Shown here piece by piece: positions 8,653 through 16,742 of a stretch of DNA of 64,000 bases. A model generated the notes under the pieces. That model saw only the letters and a list, made by a program, of their open reading frames with translations. It searched no databases and was not told the DNA's origin. Where the stretch lies: positions 372,001 to 436,000 of the forward strand of contig CAWFWX010000003.1 of the NCBI GenBank assembly GCA_963819635.1, given 5' to 3'. Position 1 is the first letter of the stretch. Each line of letters starts with the position of its first letter. The DNA comes from JACVRW01 sp963819635 (GTDB taxonomy: Bacteria > Actinomycetota > Thermoleophilia > Solirubrobacterales > Thermoleophilaceae). Made by a program: the position numbers and the translations under genes.

Positions 8653-9615
8653 ATGAACCGCCGCTTCGCCCTCATTCAGGCCTTGGTATCCCTCGTCGCG
8701 CTCGCGGCCGTCGTGTGGTGGGCGAGTCGCCAGGAATCGCCGCATATTCCGACGGGCGGCGAGGCGCTCGCGTGGATCGTCGCGGCCGTCGCGCTTTACG
8801 TGGTGGCCACCTTGATACGGGCGGAGCGCTGGCATCTGATCCTGCACCACACCGGTGTGAACGCCAAGCGGAGCGACTGCTACGCCCTGACGACCGTCGG
8901 CTACATGGGGAACAACGTGCTCCCCGCCCGCGCAGGCGAGGCGCTGAGAGTCGTGCTGCTATCGCCGCGCTGCAACGCGGGCAAGCGCACGATCATCAGC
9001 TCGATCGTCGCGGAGCGGGTGCTCGACGTGATCGTGCTCCTGACGATCTTCGTGGCCACCGTCTACGGCGTCCTGAACACCGCCGAGGTGCTTCCGACCC
9101 AGCGGCCGCTGCTGGTCACGGCGGTGGGCATCGTGTTCCTGCTTGCGGGAGCCGCGGCGATCTGGATCCTCCGCAAGCATCATGTTTTCGAGCGCGTGCG
9201 CGACTGGCTGCGCCCGCTCGCGGACTCACCGCGCGCGCTCGTGACACCCTGGGGACTCGCCCTTCTGGCAGGCACCTTCCTGCTCTGGACGGTCGAGGCC
9301 TCGGTCTACTGGACGGTGGCGCGCGCGGTCGATATGGACATCAGCATCGGCGGCGCGCTCTACCTGGTCGCACTTACGAACTTCGTGGCGGCGCTGCCCG
9401 CCGCACCCGGATCCATCGGGACCTTCGACGCGGCGGTGGCCTGGGGCACGCACCGCCTCGGCGCCGCCGGCTCGGTCGCCGTCTCGTACGTGATCCTGAT
9501 CCGGTTCGTGCTCTACGTGCCGATCACGATCGTCGGCCTCGTGGTGCTGGTCACTCGTTACGGAGGCTGGTCACGGCTGCGGTCCGCTACCCAGCTCGAA
9601 GCCTCCAGCGCGTAG
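8653..9615 (+). CDS. Flippase-like integral membrane protein (LPG synthase TM / UPF0104 family)
   Basis: A 320-residue polytopic protein with about eight transmembrane helices. ERWHLIL, the GYMGNNVLPARAGEALR loop and SSIVAERVLDVI are hallmarks of the YbhN/AglD-like flippase family related to the membrane half of lysyl-phosphatidylglycerol synthase. AALPAAPGSIGTFDAA near the C terminus is also typical. Such proteins are proposed to move lipid-linked sugars or lipids across the membrane. Its place among glycosyltransferases supports that role here (inference). ATG 8653 is chosen because the signal-like first helix begins there; the frame stays open upstream. Confidence 0.85.
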   Translation: MNRRFALIQALVSLVALAAVVWWASRQESPHIPTGGEALAWIVAAVALYVVATLIRAERWHLILHHTGVNAKRSDCYALTTVGYMGNNVLPARAGEALRVVLLSPRCNAGKRTIISSIVAERVLDVIVLLTIFVATVYGVLNTAEVLPTQRPLLVTAVGIVFLLAGAAAIWILRKHHVFERVRDWLRPLADSPRALVTPWGLALLAGTFLLWTVEASVYWTVARAVDMDISIGGALYLVALTNFVAALPAAPGSIGTFDAAVAWGTHRLGAAGSVAVSYVILIRFVLYVPITIVGLVVLVTRYGGWSRLRSATQLEASSA

Positions 9616-9653
9616 CCCCGCCGACGGCCGCGCTCGAGCGCCACGGCACCCAG

Positions 9654-11159
9654 ATGGTCTTGATCATCGCGGGCTGTCTCGCCGTGTCCGCGTTGACGCT
9701 GCTGTTCCCGTCCACGCCGACCTACGACCCGTGGGCGTGGATCCTCTGGGGCCACGAGATCGCCCACCTCGACCTCGTGACAGAGGGCGGGCCGTCGTGG
9801 AAGCCGCTGCCGATCTTCTTCACGACGCCCTTCTCCCTGCTCGGCCAGGACCTGGCGCCGTACCTCTGGCTGTGGGTCGCGCGCGCGGGCGGGCTGCTCG
9901 GCTGCGTGATGGCGTACCGGATGGCGTCCCGCCTCGTGGGCGGGCGGATCTTCGGCGTGCTCGCCGGCGTGTCCGCGTTCGCGGCGCTGCTCTCCTCGAA
10001 CAAGTACGTGCGCGACGCCGCGCTCGGCAACTCGGAGCCGATCCTCGCCGCCGTCGTGCTCTGGGGGTTCGAGCGCCACCTCGACGGGCGCCGCGACCAC
10101 GCGCTCTACCTCGGCGTGGCGGCGGCGCTGCTCCGGCCCGAGGCGTGGCCCTTCCTCGGGCTCTACGGGCTGTGGCTGTGGTTCTACGAGCCGGAGCTGC
10201 GGAAGCGGCTCGTGTTCTTCGCCTTCTTCGTGCCGGCCTGCTGGATCCTGCCGGAGTGGTGGGGCGCCGACGACCCGTTCCGGGCCGGCTCGCGCGCCAA
10301 CGCGCCGAACCCGGGCAGCGCCGCGTTCGCCGCGCACCCGGCGTTCGAGCTCTTCAAGCGCTTCGCCGAGAGCACGGTCGCGCCGGTTGAGGCCGGCACG
10401 CTCGTGGCGGTGGCTGTCGCGGCCGTGGCGTGGGTGCGAAGACGCGAGCAGGGCGCGGTGCTCGCGCTCGCCGCGCTCGGCTTCTCGTGGTTCGCGCTCG
10501 TCGCCGTGATGACCGAGGCGGGCTTCGCCGGCAACCAGCGCTACCTCATGGTCACCACCGCCGCGGTATCGGTGCTAGGCGGCGTGGGCGCCGTGCGCGT
10601 GCTCCAGTGGGTCGAGAGCCTCGCCGAGCGCCGCTTCGGAAGCGTGCGGGCCGGTGCGCGCGCGGCGGCGGTCGCGCTCATCGCCGGCATCGCGATCGGC
10701 TCGCCGACGATCATCGCGAAGGCCGACAACACCGGCCGCGTCCAGGGCGGCATCGAGCACGAGGCATATCTCTGGCACGACCTGAAGGCGCTGATCGACG
10801 CGAACGGCGGCAAGGAGCGCCTGCTCGCCTGCGGCGGCGTCTTCAGCGGGCCGTTCCAGACGCAGATGGTCGCCTACGAGCTCGGGATCCACGGGATCAA
10901 CGTGGGCTGGAAGGTCACCCCGCCCCCGGGCGTGGCGTTCCGGACGCGCACGGTGCCCGATGGACCCCTGGTGACGAAGCCGACGGACAACCGCTACCGG
11001 CTCGTGGACCAGCAGGGCAAGTGGCGCCTCCTGACCGTTCCCCCGACCGGGAACGACGCGAGCGCCGGGTGTCCCGCGTCCGGGCCCAACACGCCGACCG
11101 CGCCGCCGCCGGAGGAATCCGGGCCCGGCCAGCGCGAGGTCGAGGTGATCGGCAAGTGA
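9654..11159 (+). CDS. Polytopic membrane protein, GT-C-like (paralogue of the 1069 gene)
   Basis: A 501-residue membrane protein with YDPWAWILWGHEIAHL and GGPSWKPLP near the N terminus, about ten helices, then a soluble C-terminal domain of ~150 residues ending in a Pro-rich acidic tail. It is the second member of the paralogue pair with the gene at 1069. The C-terminal domain has two Cys (ACGG, GCPA). ATG 9654 is the first plausible start; the frame is open further upstream but lies over the flippase gene. Likely an inner-membrane sugar transferase using a lipid-linked donor (inference from fold and neighbours). Acceptor unknown. Confidence 0.75.
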   Translation: MVLIIAGCLAVSALTLLFPSTPTYDPWAWILWGHEIAHLDLVTEGGPSWKPLPIFFTTPFSLLGQDLAPYLWLWVARAGGLLGCVMAYRMASRLVGGRIFGVLAGVSAFAALLSSNKYVRDAALGNSEPILAAVVLWGFERHLDGRRDHALYLGVAAALLRPEAWPFLGLYGLWLWFYEPELRKRLVFFAFFVPACWILPEWWGADDPFRAGSRANAPNPGSAAFAAHPAFELFKRFAESTVAPVEAGTLVAVAVAAVAWVRRREQGAVLALAALGFSWFALVAVMTEAGFAGNQRYLMVTTAAVSVLGGVGAVRVLQWVESLAERRFGSVRAGARAAAVALIAGIAIGSPTIIAKADNTGRVQGGIEHEAYLWHDLKALIDANGGKERLLACGGVFSGPFQTQMVAYELGIHGINVGWKVTPPPGVAFRTRTVPDGPLVTKPTDNRYRLVDQQGKWRLLTVPPTGNDASAGCPASGPNTPTAPPPEESGPGQREVEVIGK

Positions 11160-11194
11160 CGATGCGAGCCGCGTTCTACCGCGTGGGCGCTCAC

Positions 11195-11200
11195 TAGGAT
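11195..11200 (+). promoter_or_regulatory. -10 box (TAGGAT) of the 11207 gene
   Basis: TAGGAT ends 6 bases before GTG 11207. This supports the GTG and a leaderless transcript for the two-gene unit that follows. Confidence 0.5.
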
Positions 11201-11206
11201 CGCCCG

Positions 11207-12784
11207 GTGGCAAGCGTCGCCTCACGCCCCCGAGCCATGCCCCGGCTCGGCTCTCTGCCGAACAGCTTCGTGCTGCCGGTGGTCGTCCTGCTCGGCCTCC
11301 TGGCCGTGTCCGCCTACCTGCGCACGAACTCGCTCGGCGAGTCGCTCTGGATGGACGAGGGCCTGTCGATCGGGATCGCCTCGCAGCCGCTGTTCGACAT
11401 CCCGGGCATCCTGCGAGTCGACGGCTCGCCGCCGCTCTACTACATGCTCCTGTCCGTCTGGATGGACCTGGTCGGCGACGGGCCCGCCGAGACTCAGGCG
11501 CTCTCGGTCGCGATCTCGCTGATCGCGATCCCCGGCGGCCTGTGGGCCGGGTGGAGCCTCTTCGGGCGCCGCGCCGGGCTCTACTGCGCCGCTCTCTGCG
11601 CGGTCAACCCGTTCCTCACCTCGTATGCGCAGGAGACCCGCATGTACTCGCTCATGCTGGTCATGTCGCTGCTCGCCACGGCGGCGTTCCTGCACGTGTT
11701 CGCGTTCGGGCGGCGGCAGTACCTGCCGCTGTTCATGGTGCTGCTCGCCGGAATGCTGTACACGCACAACTGGGGCCTCTTCCTCGGCGCGGGGCTCGCG
11801 CTCGGCCTGATCCCCTGCTGGTACGTGTCGGAGGTCCGCTCGAGCTTCTGGCGCGACGCGCTGATCGGCTTCGGCGGCGTGGGGCTCCTCTACCTGCCCT
11901 GGGTGCCGACGCTCCTCCACCAGGTCCAGCACACGGGCGCGCCGTGGCTGAACCCGCCGAACTTCGGAGCGCCGGTGCAGATCACGAAGTCGCTGCTCGG
12001 CGGCGGCACCCCGACCGTGGCGCTGCTGCTCGCGGCCGGCTCGGGAATCGCGGTGATCCTCGCGCGCCGGGTCGAGGACAAGGAGCGGACGGCGCTCCTG
12101 TCCGGCGCCACCATCGTGCTCGGCACGCTGGTGGTCGCGTGGGTCGTCTCCCAGGTCTCGCCGGCGTGGACGACGCGCTACCTCGGCGTGCTGCTCGGGC
12201 CGATGCTCCTCCTGGGCGCGCTCGGGCTGGCGCGCGCCGGGAACCTCGGCGTTGTGGCGCTCGTGATCATCGTCGGGATCTGGGCGATCCCGAAGAGCTA
12301 CGGGCTCGAGAACAAGTCGAACGCGTCGGACCTCCGGAACGACGCCGTGCCGGAGCTCCACAAGGGCGACCTCGTGCTGTCGATGCAGCCCGAGCAGGGA
12401 CCGCTGCTCGCCTACCACCTCGAGCAGCTGGGCGGCGCGCCCGACCTGCGCTTCGGGAACCCCACGGGCCTGGTCGACAACGACCGCATCATGGACTGGA
12501 CGGACGGGTACGACAGGCTGAAGGAAGCCACGCCATCGAAGAACCTGGATCCCCTGATTGCTAGTCTGCCGCCCGGCGGTCGGATCCTCATCGTGCATCC
12601 CGTGACCTCACGTGCGGACGACTGGGACGCGCCGTGGACGGAGTTGGTCAGGCGCCGGGCCGCGCAGTGGGGGGCGGCGCTTGCAAGTGATCCGCGGCTC
12701 GAGGTCGTCAAGGCCGTGCCGATCCGCTACCGCCGCGCCACGCGCATCGGAGTGCGTGGCGTGATCTACGAGAAGACCGGATGA
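11207..12784 (+). CDS. GT39/ArnT-type membrane glycosyltransferase
   Basis: A 525-residue protein with 11-12 transmembrane helices. The first periplasmic loop carries LWMDEGLS (the WxDE-type acidic motif of GT-C transferases) and then DGSPPLYYMLL, which matches mannosyltransferases of the PMT/ArnT clan. YAQETRMYSL and YTHNWGLFLG are further family-like loops. A soluble C-terminal domain of about 150 residues follows (from YGLENKSN). It would transfer a sugar from a polyprenyl-phosphate donor on the outer face of the membrane. ATGA overlap with the flavoprotein gene downstream implies coupling. Confidence 0.82.
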   Translation: MASVASRPRAMPRLGSLPNSFVLPVVVLLGLLAVSAYLRTNSLGESLWMDEGLSIGIASQPLFDIPGILRVDGSPPLYYMLLSVWMDLVGDGPAETQALSVAISLIAIPGGLWAGWSLFGRRAGLYCAALCAVNPFLTSYAQETRMYSLMLVMSLLATAAFLHVFAFGRRQYLPLFMVLLAGMLYTHNWGLFLGAGLALGLIPCWYVSEVRSSFWRDALIGFGGVGLLYLPWVPTLLHQVQHTGAPWLNPPNFGAPVQITKSLLGGGTPTVALLLAAGSGIAVILARRVEDKERTALLSGATIVLGTLVVAWVVSQVSPAWTTRYLGVLLGPMLLLGALGLARAGNLGVVALVIIVGIWAIPKSYGLENKSNASDLRNDAVPELHKGDLVLSMQPEQGPLLAYHLEQLGGAPDLRFGNPTGLVDNDRIMDWTDGYDRLKEATPSKNLDPLIASLPPGGRILIVHPVTSRADDWDAPWTELVRRRAAQWGAALASDPRLEVVKAVPIRYRRATRIGVRGVIYEKTG

Positions 12785-14316
12785 ACGACACCAACGCGAA
12801 GCCAAAGCCCCCCGAGAACCTTGCCCGGCCGGACATGCTGGAGAAGCCGACCGTCATCGTCGGCGGCGGTCCCGCCGGCCTGACCGCCGGCTACCTGCTT
12901 GCCAAGAAGGGCCTGCCGGTGATCGTCCTCGAGGCGGAGGACCAGGTCGGCGGCATCGCGAAGACGGCCGTCCGAGACGGCTACCGCTTCGACCTCGGCG
13001 GCCACCGCTTCTTCACCAAGGTGAAGGAGGTCGACGACCTCTGGCACGAGATCATGCGTGAGGAGTTCCTCGAGCGCCCGCGCATGTCGCGGATCTACTG
13101 GCGCGACAGCCGCGGTGAGGGGAAGTTCCTCGACTATCCGCTGCGTGGGCCGGACGTTATGAAGAAGCTCGGGCCGATCGATCTCACGAAGGCGCTGTTC
13201 TCCTACCTCGCCGCGGCGGTGAGGCCAAAGGGCAGGGAGGACACGTTCGAGCAGTGGGTCTCGAACCGTTTCGGCCGCTGGCTCTTCAACCAGTTCTTCA
13301 AGTCCTACACCGAGAAGGTGTGGGGCGTACCGACCTCCGAGATCCGTGCTGACTGGGCCGCGCAGCGGATCAAGAACCTGTCGTTCTTCCGTGCCGCCTA
13401 TTCGGCGTTCTTCGGCAACAAGGACAACAAGGTCACCAGCCTGATCTCGAAGTTCAACTACCCCCGCTACGGCCCCGGCCAGATGTGGGAGACGATGACC
13501 GACGACATCCAGAAGCTCGGCGGTCAGGTGCTGCTCGAGCACAAGGTCACGCAGATGGACTTCGAGGGCGAACGCTGCGTCCGCGTGCACGTCGGGGACA
13601 AGGTTTTCGAGCCGTCGGCGGTGATCTCGTCGCTGCCGCTGCGGAACGCGGTCGGCATGGCGCACCCGCACCCGAAGCCCGAGGTGATCGCCGCGGCGAA
13701 GGGAATGCGTTACCGCGACTTCCTCACGGTCGCCGTCGTGCTCGACGGAGAGGACCTGTTCCCGGACAACTGGATCTACATCCACGACCCGAACGTGAAT
13801 GTTGGCCGCATCCAGAACTTCCGCTCGTGGAGTCCGTGGATGGTTCCGGACCCCGACAAGGCGTGCGTCGGCCTCGAGTTCTTCTGCTTCGCCGGCGACG
13901 AGCTGTGGGAGACGGACGACGAGGAGCTCGTGCAGCTCGGAATGCGCGAGCTGGAGAAGCTCGGCCTCGCGAAGCGCGAGCAGCTCGAGTTCGGCTTCGT
14001 CGAGCGGGTGCCGAAGGCGTACCCGATGTACGACGCCGAGTACGACACGCGCGTCTCGACGATCCGCTCCTGGCTCGACGGCCTCGACAACTACATCCAG
14101 GTCGGCCGGAACGGCCTGCACAGGTACAACAACTCGGATCACTCCATGCTCACGGCGATGCGCGCCGTGGACAACCTCGTGACCGGCGCCGAGCACGACA
14201 TCTGGGCGGTGAACGCCGACTCGGCGTACCACGAGGAGGGCAAGGACAACGAGGAGAAGCAGCCCTACATCGAGGCCCCGGAGACCGAGGCCATGAAGGA
14301 GCCGCTGCACCGCTAG
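12781..14316 (+). CDS. FAD-dependent oxidoreductase, UDP-galactopyranose-mutase / protoporphyrinogen-oxidase-like
   Basis: A 511-residue flavoprotein. The dinucleotide-binding motif VIVGGGPAGLTAGYLL starts at about residue 25, followed by VLEAEDQVGGIAKT and DLGGHRFFTK, the FAD contacts typical of the UGM/amine-oxidase superfamily. The C terminus has GRNGLHRYNNSDHSM followed by a helix, where the flavin is usually closed. Similar proteins are annotated as protoporphyrinogen oxidase or as Glf-like, but haem genes are absent here and the context is glycan synthesis, so a nucleotide-sugar or polyprenyl-sugar substrate is more likely (inference). It starts in the ATGA overlap with the membrane transferase. 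Confidence 0.8.
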   Translation: MNDTNAKPKPPENLARPDMLEKPTVIVGGGPAGLTAGYLLAKKGLPVIVLEAEDQVGGIAKTAVRDGYRFDLGGHRFFTKVKEVDDLWHEIMREEFLERPRMSRIYWRDSRGEGKFLDYPLRGPDVMKKLGPIDLTKALFSYLAAAVRPKGREDTFEQWVSNRFGRWLFNQFFKSYTEKVWGVPTSEIRADWAAQRIKNLSFFRAAYSAFFGNKDNKVTSLISKFNYPRYGPGQMWETMTDDIQKLGGQVLLEHKVTQMDFEGERCVRVHVGDKVFEPSAVISSLPLRNAVGMAHPHPKPEVIAAAKGMRYRDFLTVAVVLDGEDLFPDNWIYIHDPNVNVGRIQNFRSWSPWMVPDPDKACVGLEFFCFAGDELWETDDEELVQLGMRELEKLGLAKREQLEFGFVERVPKAYPMYDAEYDTRVSTIRSWLDGLDNYIQVGRNGLHRYNNSDHSMLTAMRAVDNLVTGAEHDIWAVNADSAYHEEGKDNEEKQPYIEAPETEAMKEPLHR

Positions 14317-14338
14317 CAGCGCTGACCGGCGGTTGGCG

Positions 14339-14344
14339 TAGCTT
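14339..14344 (+). promoter_or_regulatory. -10 box (TAGCTT) of the EamA gene
   Basis: TAGCTT ends 8 bases before GTG 14353, with no Shine-Dalgarno. It fixes GTG 14353 as the likely leaderless start. Confidence 0.5.
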
Positions 14345-14352
14345 CCGCGCGC

Positions 14353-15184
14353 GTGCCGCTGTCAGCTGTTGCCCTCGCGCTTGGCGCCGCGTTCCTCCAT
14401 GCAGGGTGGAACGTCGCGCTCGCCGGCGCCGGCGACACGCGCGCGTCGACGGCGGGGCTGCTGATCTGGGGCGTTTCGCTGCTCGCCGTGCCGGCGCTGT
14501 TGACCGGCGGCGTCTCCGGCGACGCGGTTCCCTTCATCGCCGCCTCCGCCGTTCTCGAGCTTCTCTATTTCGTTCTGCTCGCTCGGGCGTACGACAGCGG
14601 TGAGGTCAGTGTCGTCTATCCCATCGCTCGTGGGTCGGCCCCGGTCGTGGTGCTCGTGTTCGGCGCTGTTGCGTTGAAGGAAGGCGTGTCCGCGGGCGCC
14701 GTCGCCGGCATCGTCCTCGTCGCCGCGGGGGTCCTCCTCGTGGGGTTAGGCGCTTTATGTACCGAGGTGGGTACAAAAAACGCCTTACCCCTCCGGGACG
14801 TGTGGTTTGGGCTGGCCATCGGGGCCGTCATTGCGTCGTACACGCTCGTCGACTCCGAGGGCGTCGAGCGGGCGGATCCGATTGCGTACCTCGCTCTGGT
14901 GGTCGCGCCGTGCGCGCTCGTTTACCCGCTCGTCGCGAAGACGCGGCCGGACGTGGGGGTGAGGTCCGCGCTGACCGCGGCCGCCACGTTCGGCGCGTTC
15001 CTGATGGTGCTCGCGGCCTTCCGGCTCGCGCCCGGCGGCGCCGGTGGCCGCGGTGAGAGAGAGCAGCGTCGTGATCGCCGCCCTCCTCGCCGCGGTCGTT
15101 CTCCACGAGCGAGTGGACGGCAGGAGGCTCGCCGGGGCGGTGGCGGTGGCCGCCGGCGTGGCTGCGATCGCGCTGAGCGGGTGA
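14353..15184 (+). CDS. EamA/DMT-family transporter (frameshift near 15034, palindrome in linker)
   Basis: Ten predicted helices in two EamA repeats; the first begins LALGAAFLHAGWN, and ARAYDSGEVSVVYPIARG is a typical EamA loop. The frame breaks at 15031-15038 (CCCGGCGG, one extra G). Removing it restores LAPAAPVAAVRESSVVIAALLAAVVLHERVDGRRLAGA and a stop at 15182-15184, a textbook EamA C terminus, giving about 276 residues. The linker between the two repeats (residues ~130-147) is encoded by an imperfect 50-base palindrome, so that part of the protein may come from an inserted element. Substrate unknown; nucleotide sugars and amino acids are both known for the family. Confidence 0.8.
14742..14791 (+). 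repeat. 50-base imperfect palindrome inside the EamA gene
   Basis: Outer arms GGGGTTAGGCG (14742-14752) and CGCCTTACCCC (14781-14791) pair with one mismatch. Inner arms GTACC (14759-14763) and GGGTAC (14769-14774) pair around a short loop, with an A6 run in the right half. It encodes the loop joining the two EamA repeats. The AT-rich centre stands out from the GC-rich gene. Confidence 0.7.
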
Positions 15185-15199
15185 CAGGGCTGGCCGGGG

Positions 15200-16666
15200 C
15201 TACTCGTAATACGGCAGCGGCCCGCCGGCCGCCTCGAGGATCGTGTCGTACAGCTCCTTGCTGACCCCGGGGTTCGCCTTCACCACGTTCTCGAACTCGT
15301 GCGGGTCCACGCGCAGGTCGCAGAGCGTCCGCTCCTCGCCGCGGTTGTCGCCGATCAGGACCCAGTCGTCGGTGCGGATGTAGAAGCGGTTGTACATGCC
15401 GCCGTAGTGGAAGTCGCGCTTGGGGGCCGGCTCGCGACCGTCGAGGGTCACCGACAGGTCGCTGCCCTCCATCCACTCGGGCGGGTCGATGCCCACCATC
15501 GACAGTACGGTCGGGCCCACGTCGTGGGTCGAGGCGAAGTAGTTGCTCACCGTGCCCGCGGCCCGGTCGTCCGGGTGGACGACCACGAACGGAACCTGCG
15601 CAAGCTCCGGGTGGAGCTGAGACGGCACCTTGCCGGTGTAGCCGCGCTCGCCGAGCAGGTAGCCGTGGTCGGCCAGCAGCACGATCGCCGTGTTCCTGTG
15701 GAGGCCGAGCTCGCGGAAGCGCTCCATGAAGTGGCCGAGCCAGTGGTCCATCATCGTGACCTCGCCGGCGTAGGCCGCGTGCAGGCGCCTCAGCAGCTCC
15801 GGCGTGAAGTTGCGCGCGAACCCGTACGACGTCACGCCGACCTCCTGTCCGTCGTAGTCCGGGTCGCCGTACAGGTCGAGGTACTTCTTCGGCGTGCTCC
15901 AGGGCTCGTGCGGGTCGAAGCAGTCCACCGTGAGCGCGAACGGCTGGCGCCGCCGGGCGTCGTCGAGCAGGTCGCGCGCGCCCTTGAAGACGCGCGCGGC
16001 GCAGGTCTCCTCCTCGTTCTTGCCCTCGCCGCTGTTCGCGAGGTACTTGCGCATCCCGGTCACGTAGCGCTCGTCGCGGAGGAAGGGCGGCAGCCAGTGC
16101 TCCACCTCGGACATCGAAATGTTCCTCGGGTCCTGCCGGAAGCCGGACTGGCCCACGATCGTCTCCCAGCGGTGGAACGTGTCCCGGAACGGCTCGAACG
16201 GCCCCATGAACGCCAGGAAGGGGTTGTCGCTCACCTGGGCGGTCCAGTAGCCGTTCTGCTTGAGGACGGTCGTGAAGGTCTTCTGCGGGTCGTCGATCGG
16301 GAGCCAGCCGGGGCTCGTCCCGATCACCGGGTTCGGCTTCCAGTTGCGGAACGGGAAGATCCGGCGGCTCCCGAAGATCGAGCGGCGCGCGGGCACCGTG
16401 ACCATCGCCTCCGGGAACGCGCGGTTGAAGCGCAGGCCGCGGTTCGCGAGCGCGTCGATGTTCGGGGTCTGGATCTGCGGCGAGCCGTAGGCGCCCACGT
16501 GGTCGGGGCGGAGGCTGTCGATGATCAGGACGAGGACGTTCAGCTGCCCGTCGCCGGCCGCCGCGTCGTCGTCCGAGCTGCATCCGGCCGCGGGCAGGAT
16601 GGCGGCACCAGCCGCGCCCGCGGCGCCGGCCTGCAGCAGTCGCCGGCGGCTCAGGCGCGTATCCAC
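15200..16666 (-). CDS. Secreted sulfatase-fold hydrolase with Tat-type lipoprotein signal
   Basis: About 488 residues from GTG 16666. The N terminus VDTRLSRRRLLQAGAAGAAG carries an RRxLL twin-arginine-like motif and then LPAAGC, a lipobox, so the enzyme is probably exported folded and lipid-anchored. LVLIIDSLRPDHVGAYG gives the first metal ligands of the sulfatase fold. The nucleophile region reads VTVPARRSIF, where consensus sulfatases have CxPSR: the Cys position is Thr, as in some phosphodiester or phosphonate hydrolases of this superfamily. ADHGYLLGERGYTGK is the late sulfatase signature. It is divergent from the GH6-like gene. Longer in-frame starts (to 16771) would overlap that gene and lose the signal at the N terminus. 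Confidence 0.85.
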   Translation of the reverse strand: MDTRLSRRRLLQAGAAGAAGAAILPAAGCSSDDDAAAGDGQLNVLVLIIDSLRPDHVGAYGSPQIQTPNIDALANRGLRFNRAFPEAMVTVPARRSIFGSRRIFPFRNWKPNPVIGTSPGWLPIDDPQKTFTTVLKQNGYWTAQVSDNPFLAFMGPFEPFRDTFHRWETIVGQSGFRQDPRNISMSEVEHWLPPFLRDERYVTGMRKYLANSGEGKNEEETCAARVFKGARDLLDDARRRQPFALTVDCFDPHEPWSTPKKYLDLYGDPDYDGQEVGVTSYGFARNFTPELLRRLHAAYAGEVTMMDHWLGHFMERFRELGLHRNTAIVLLADHGYLLGERGYTGKVPSQLHPELAQVPFVVVHPDDRAAGTVSNYFASTHDVGPTVLSMVGIDPPEWMEGSDLSVTLDGREPAPKRDFHYGGMYNRFYIRTDDWVLIGDNRGEERTLCDLRVDPHEFENVVKANPGVSKELYDTILEAAGGPLPYYE

Positions 16667-16674
16667 GCGGCGGG

Positions 16675-16680
16675 AGAGTA
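16675..16680 (-). promoter_or_regulatory. -10 box (TACTCT) deciding the start at 16666
   Basis: Reverse-strand TACTCT ends 8 bases before GTG 16666. This supports that GTG over the longer in-frame start at 16771. Confidence 0.5.
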
Positions 16681-16742
16681 GCGACGCGCCAAGCCGCCGT
16701 GAGGTCTCAAATCCGCGCGTGTTTTGCCGATGAGGAGGTTGG

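Noticed and set aside
12781..14316. Calling the flavoprotein a protoporphyrinogen oxidase (hemY/hemG) or a confirmed Glf
   Set aside because: The FAD motifs are shared by the whole superfamily, there are no haem genes nearby, and no UGM-specific substrate residues can be asserted by eye.
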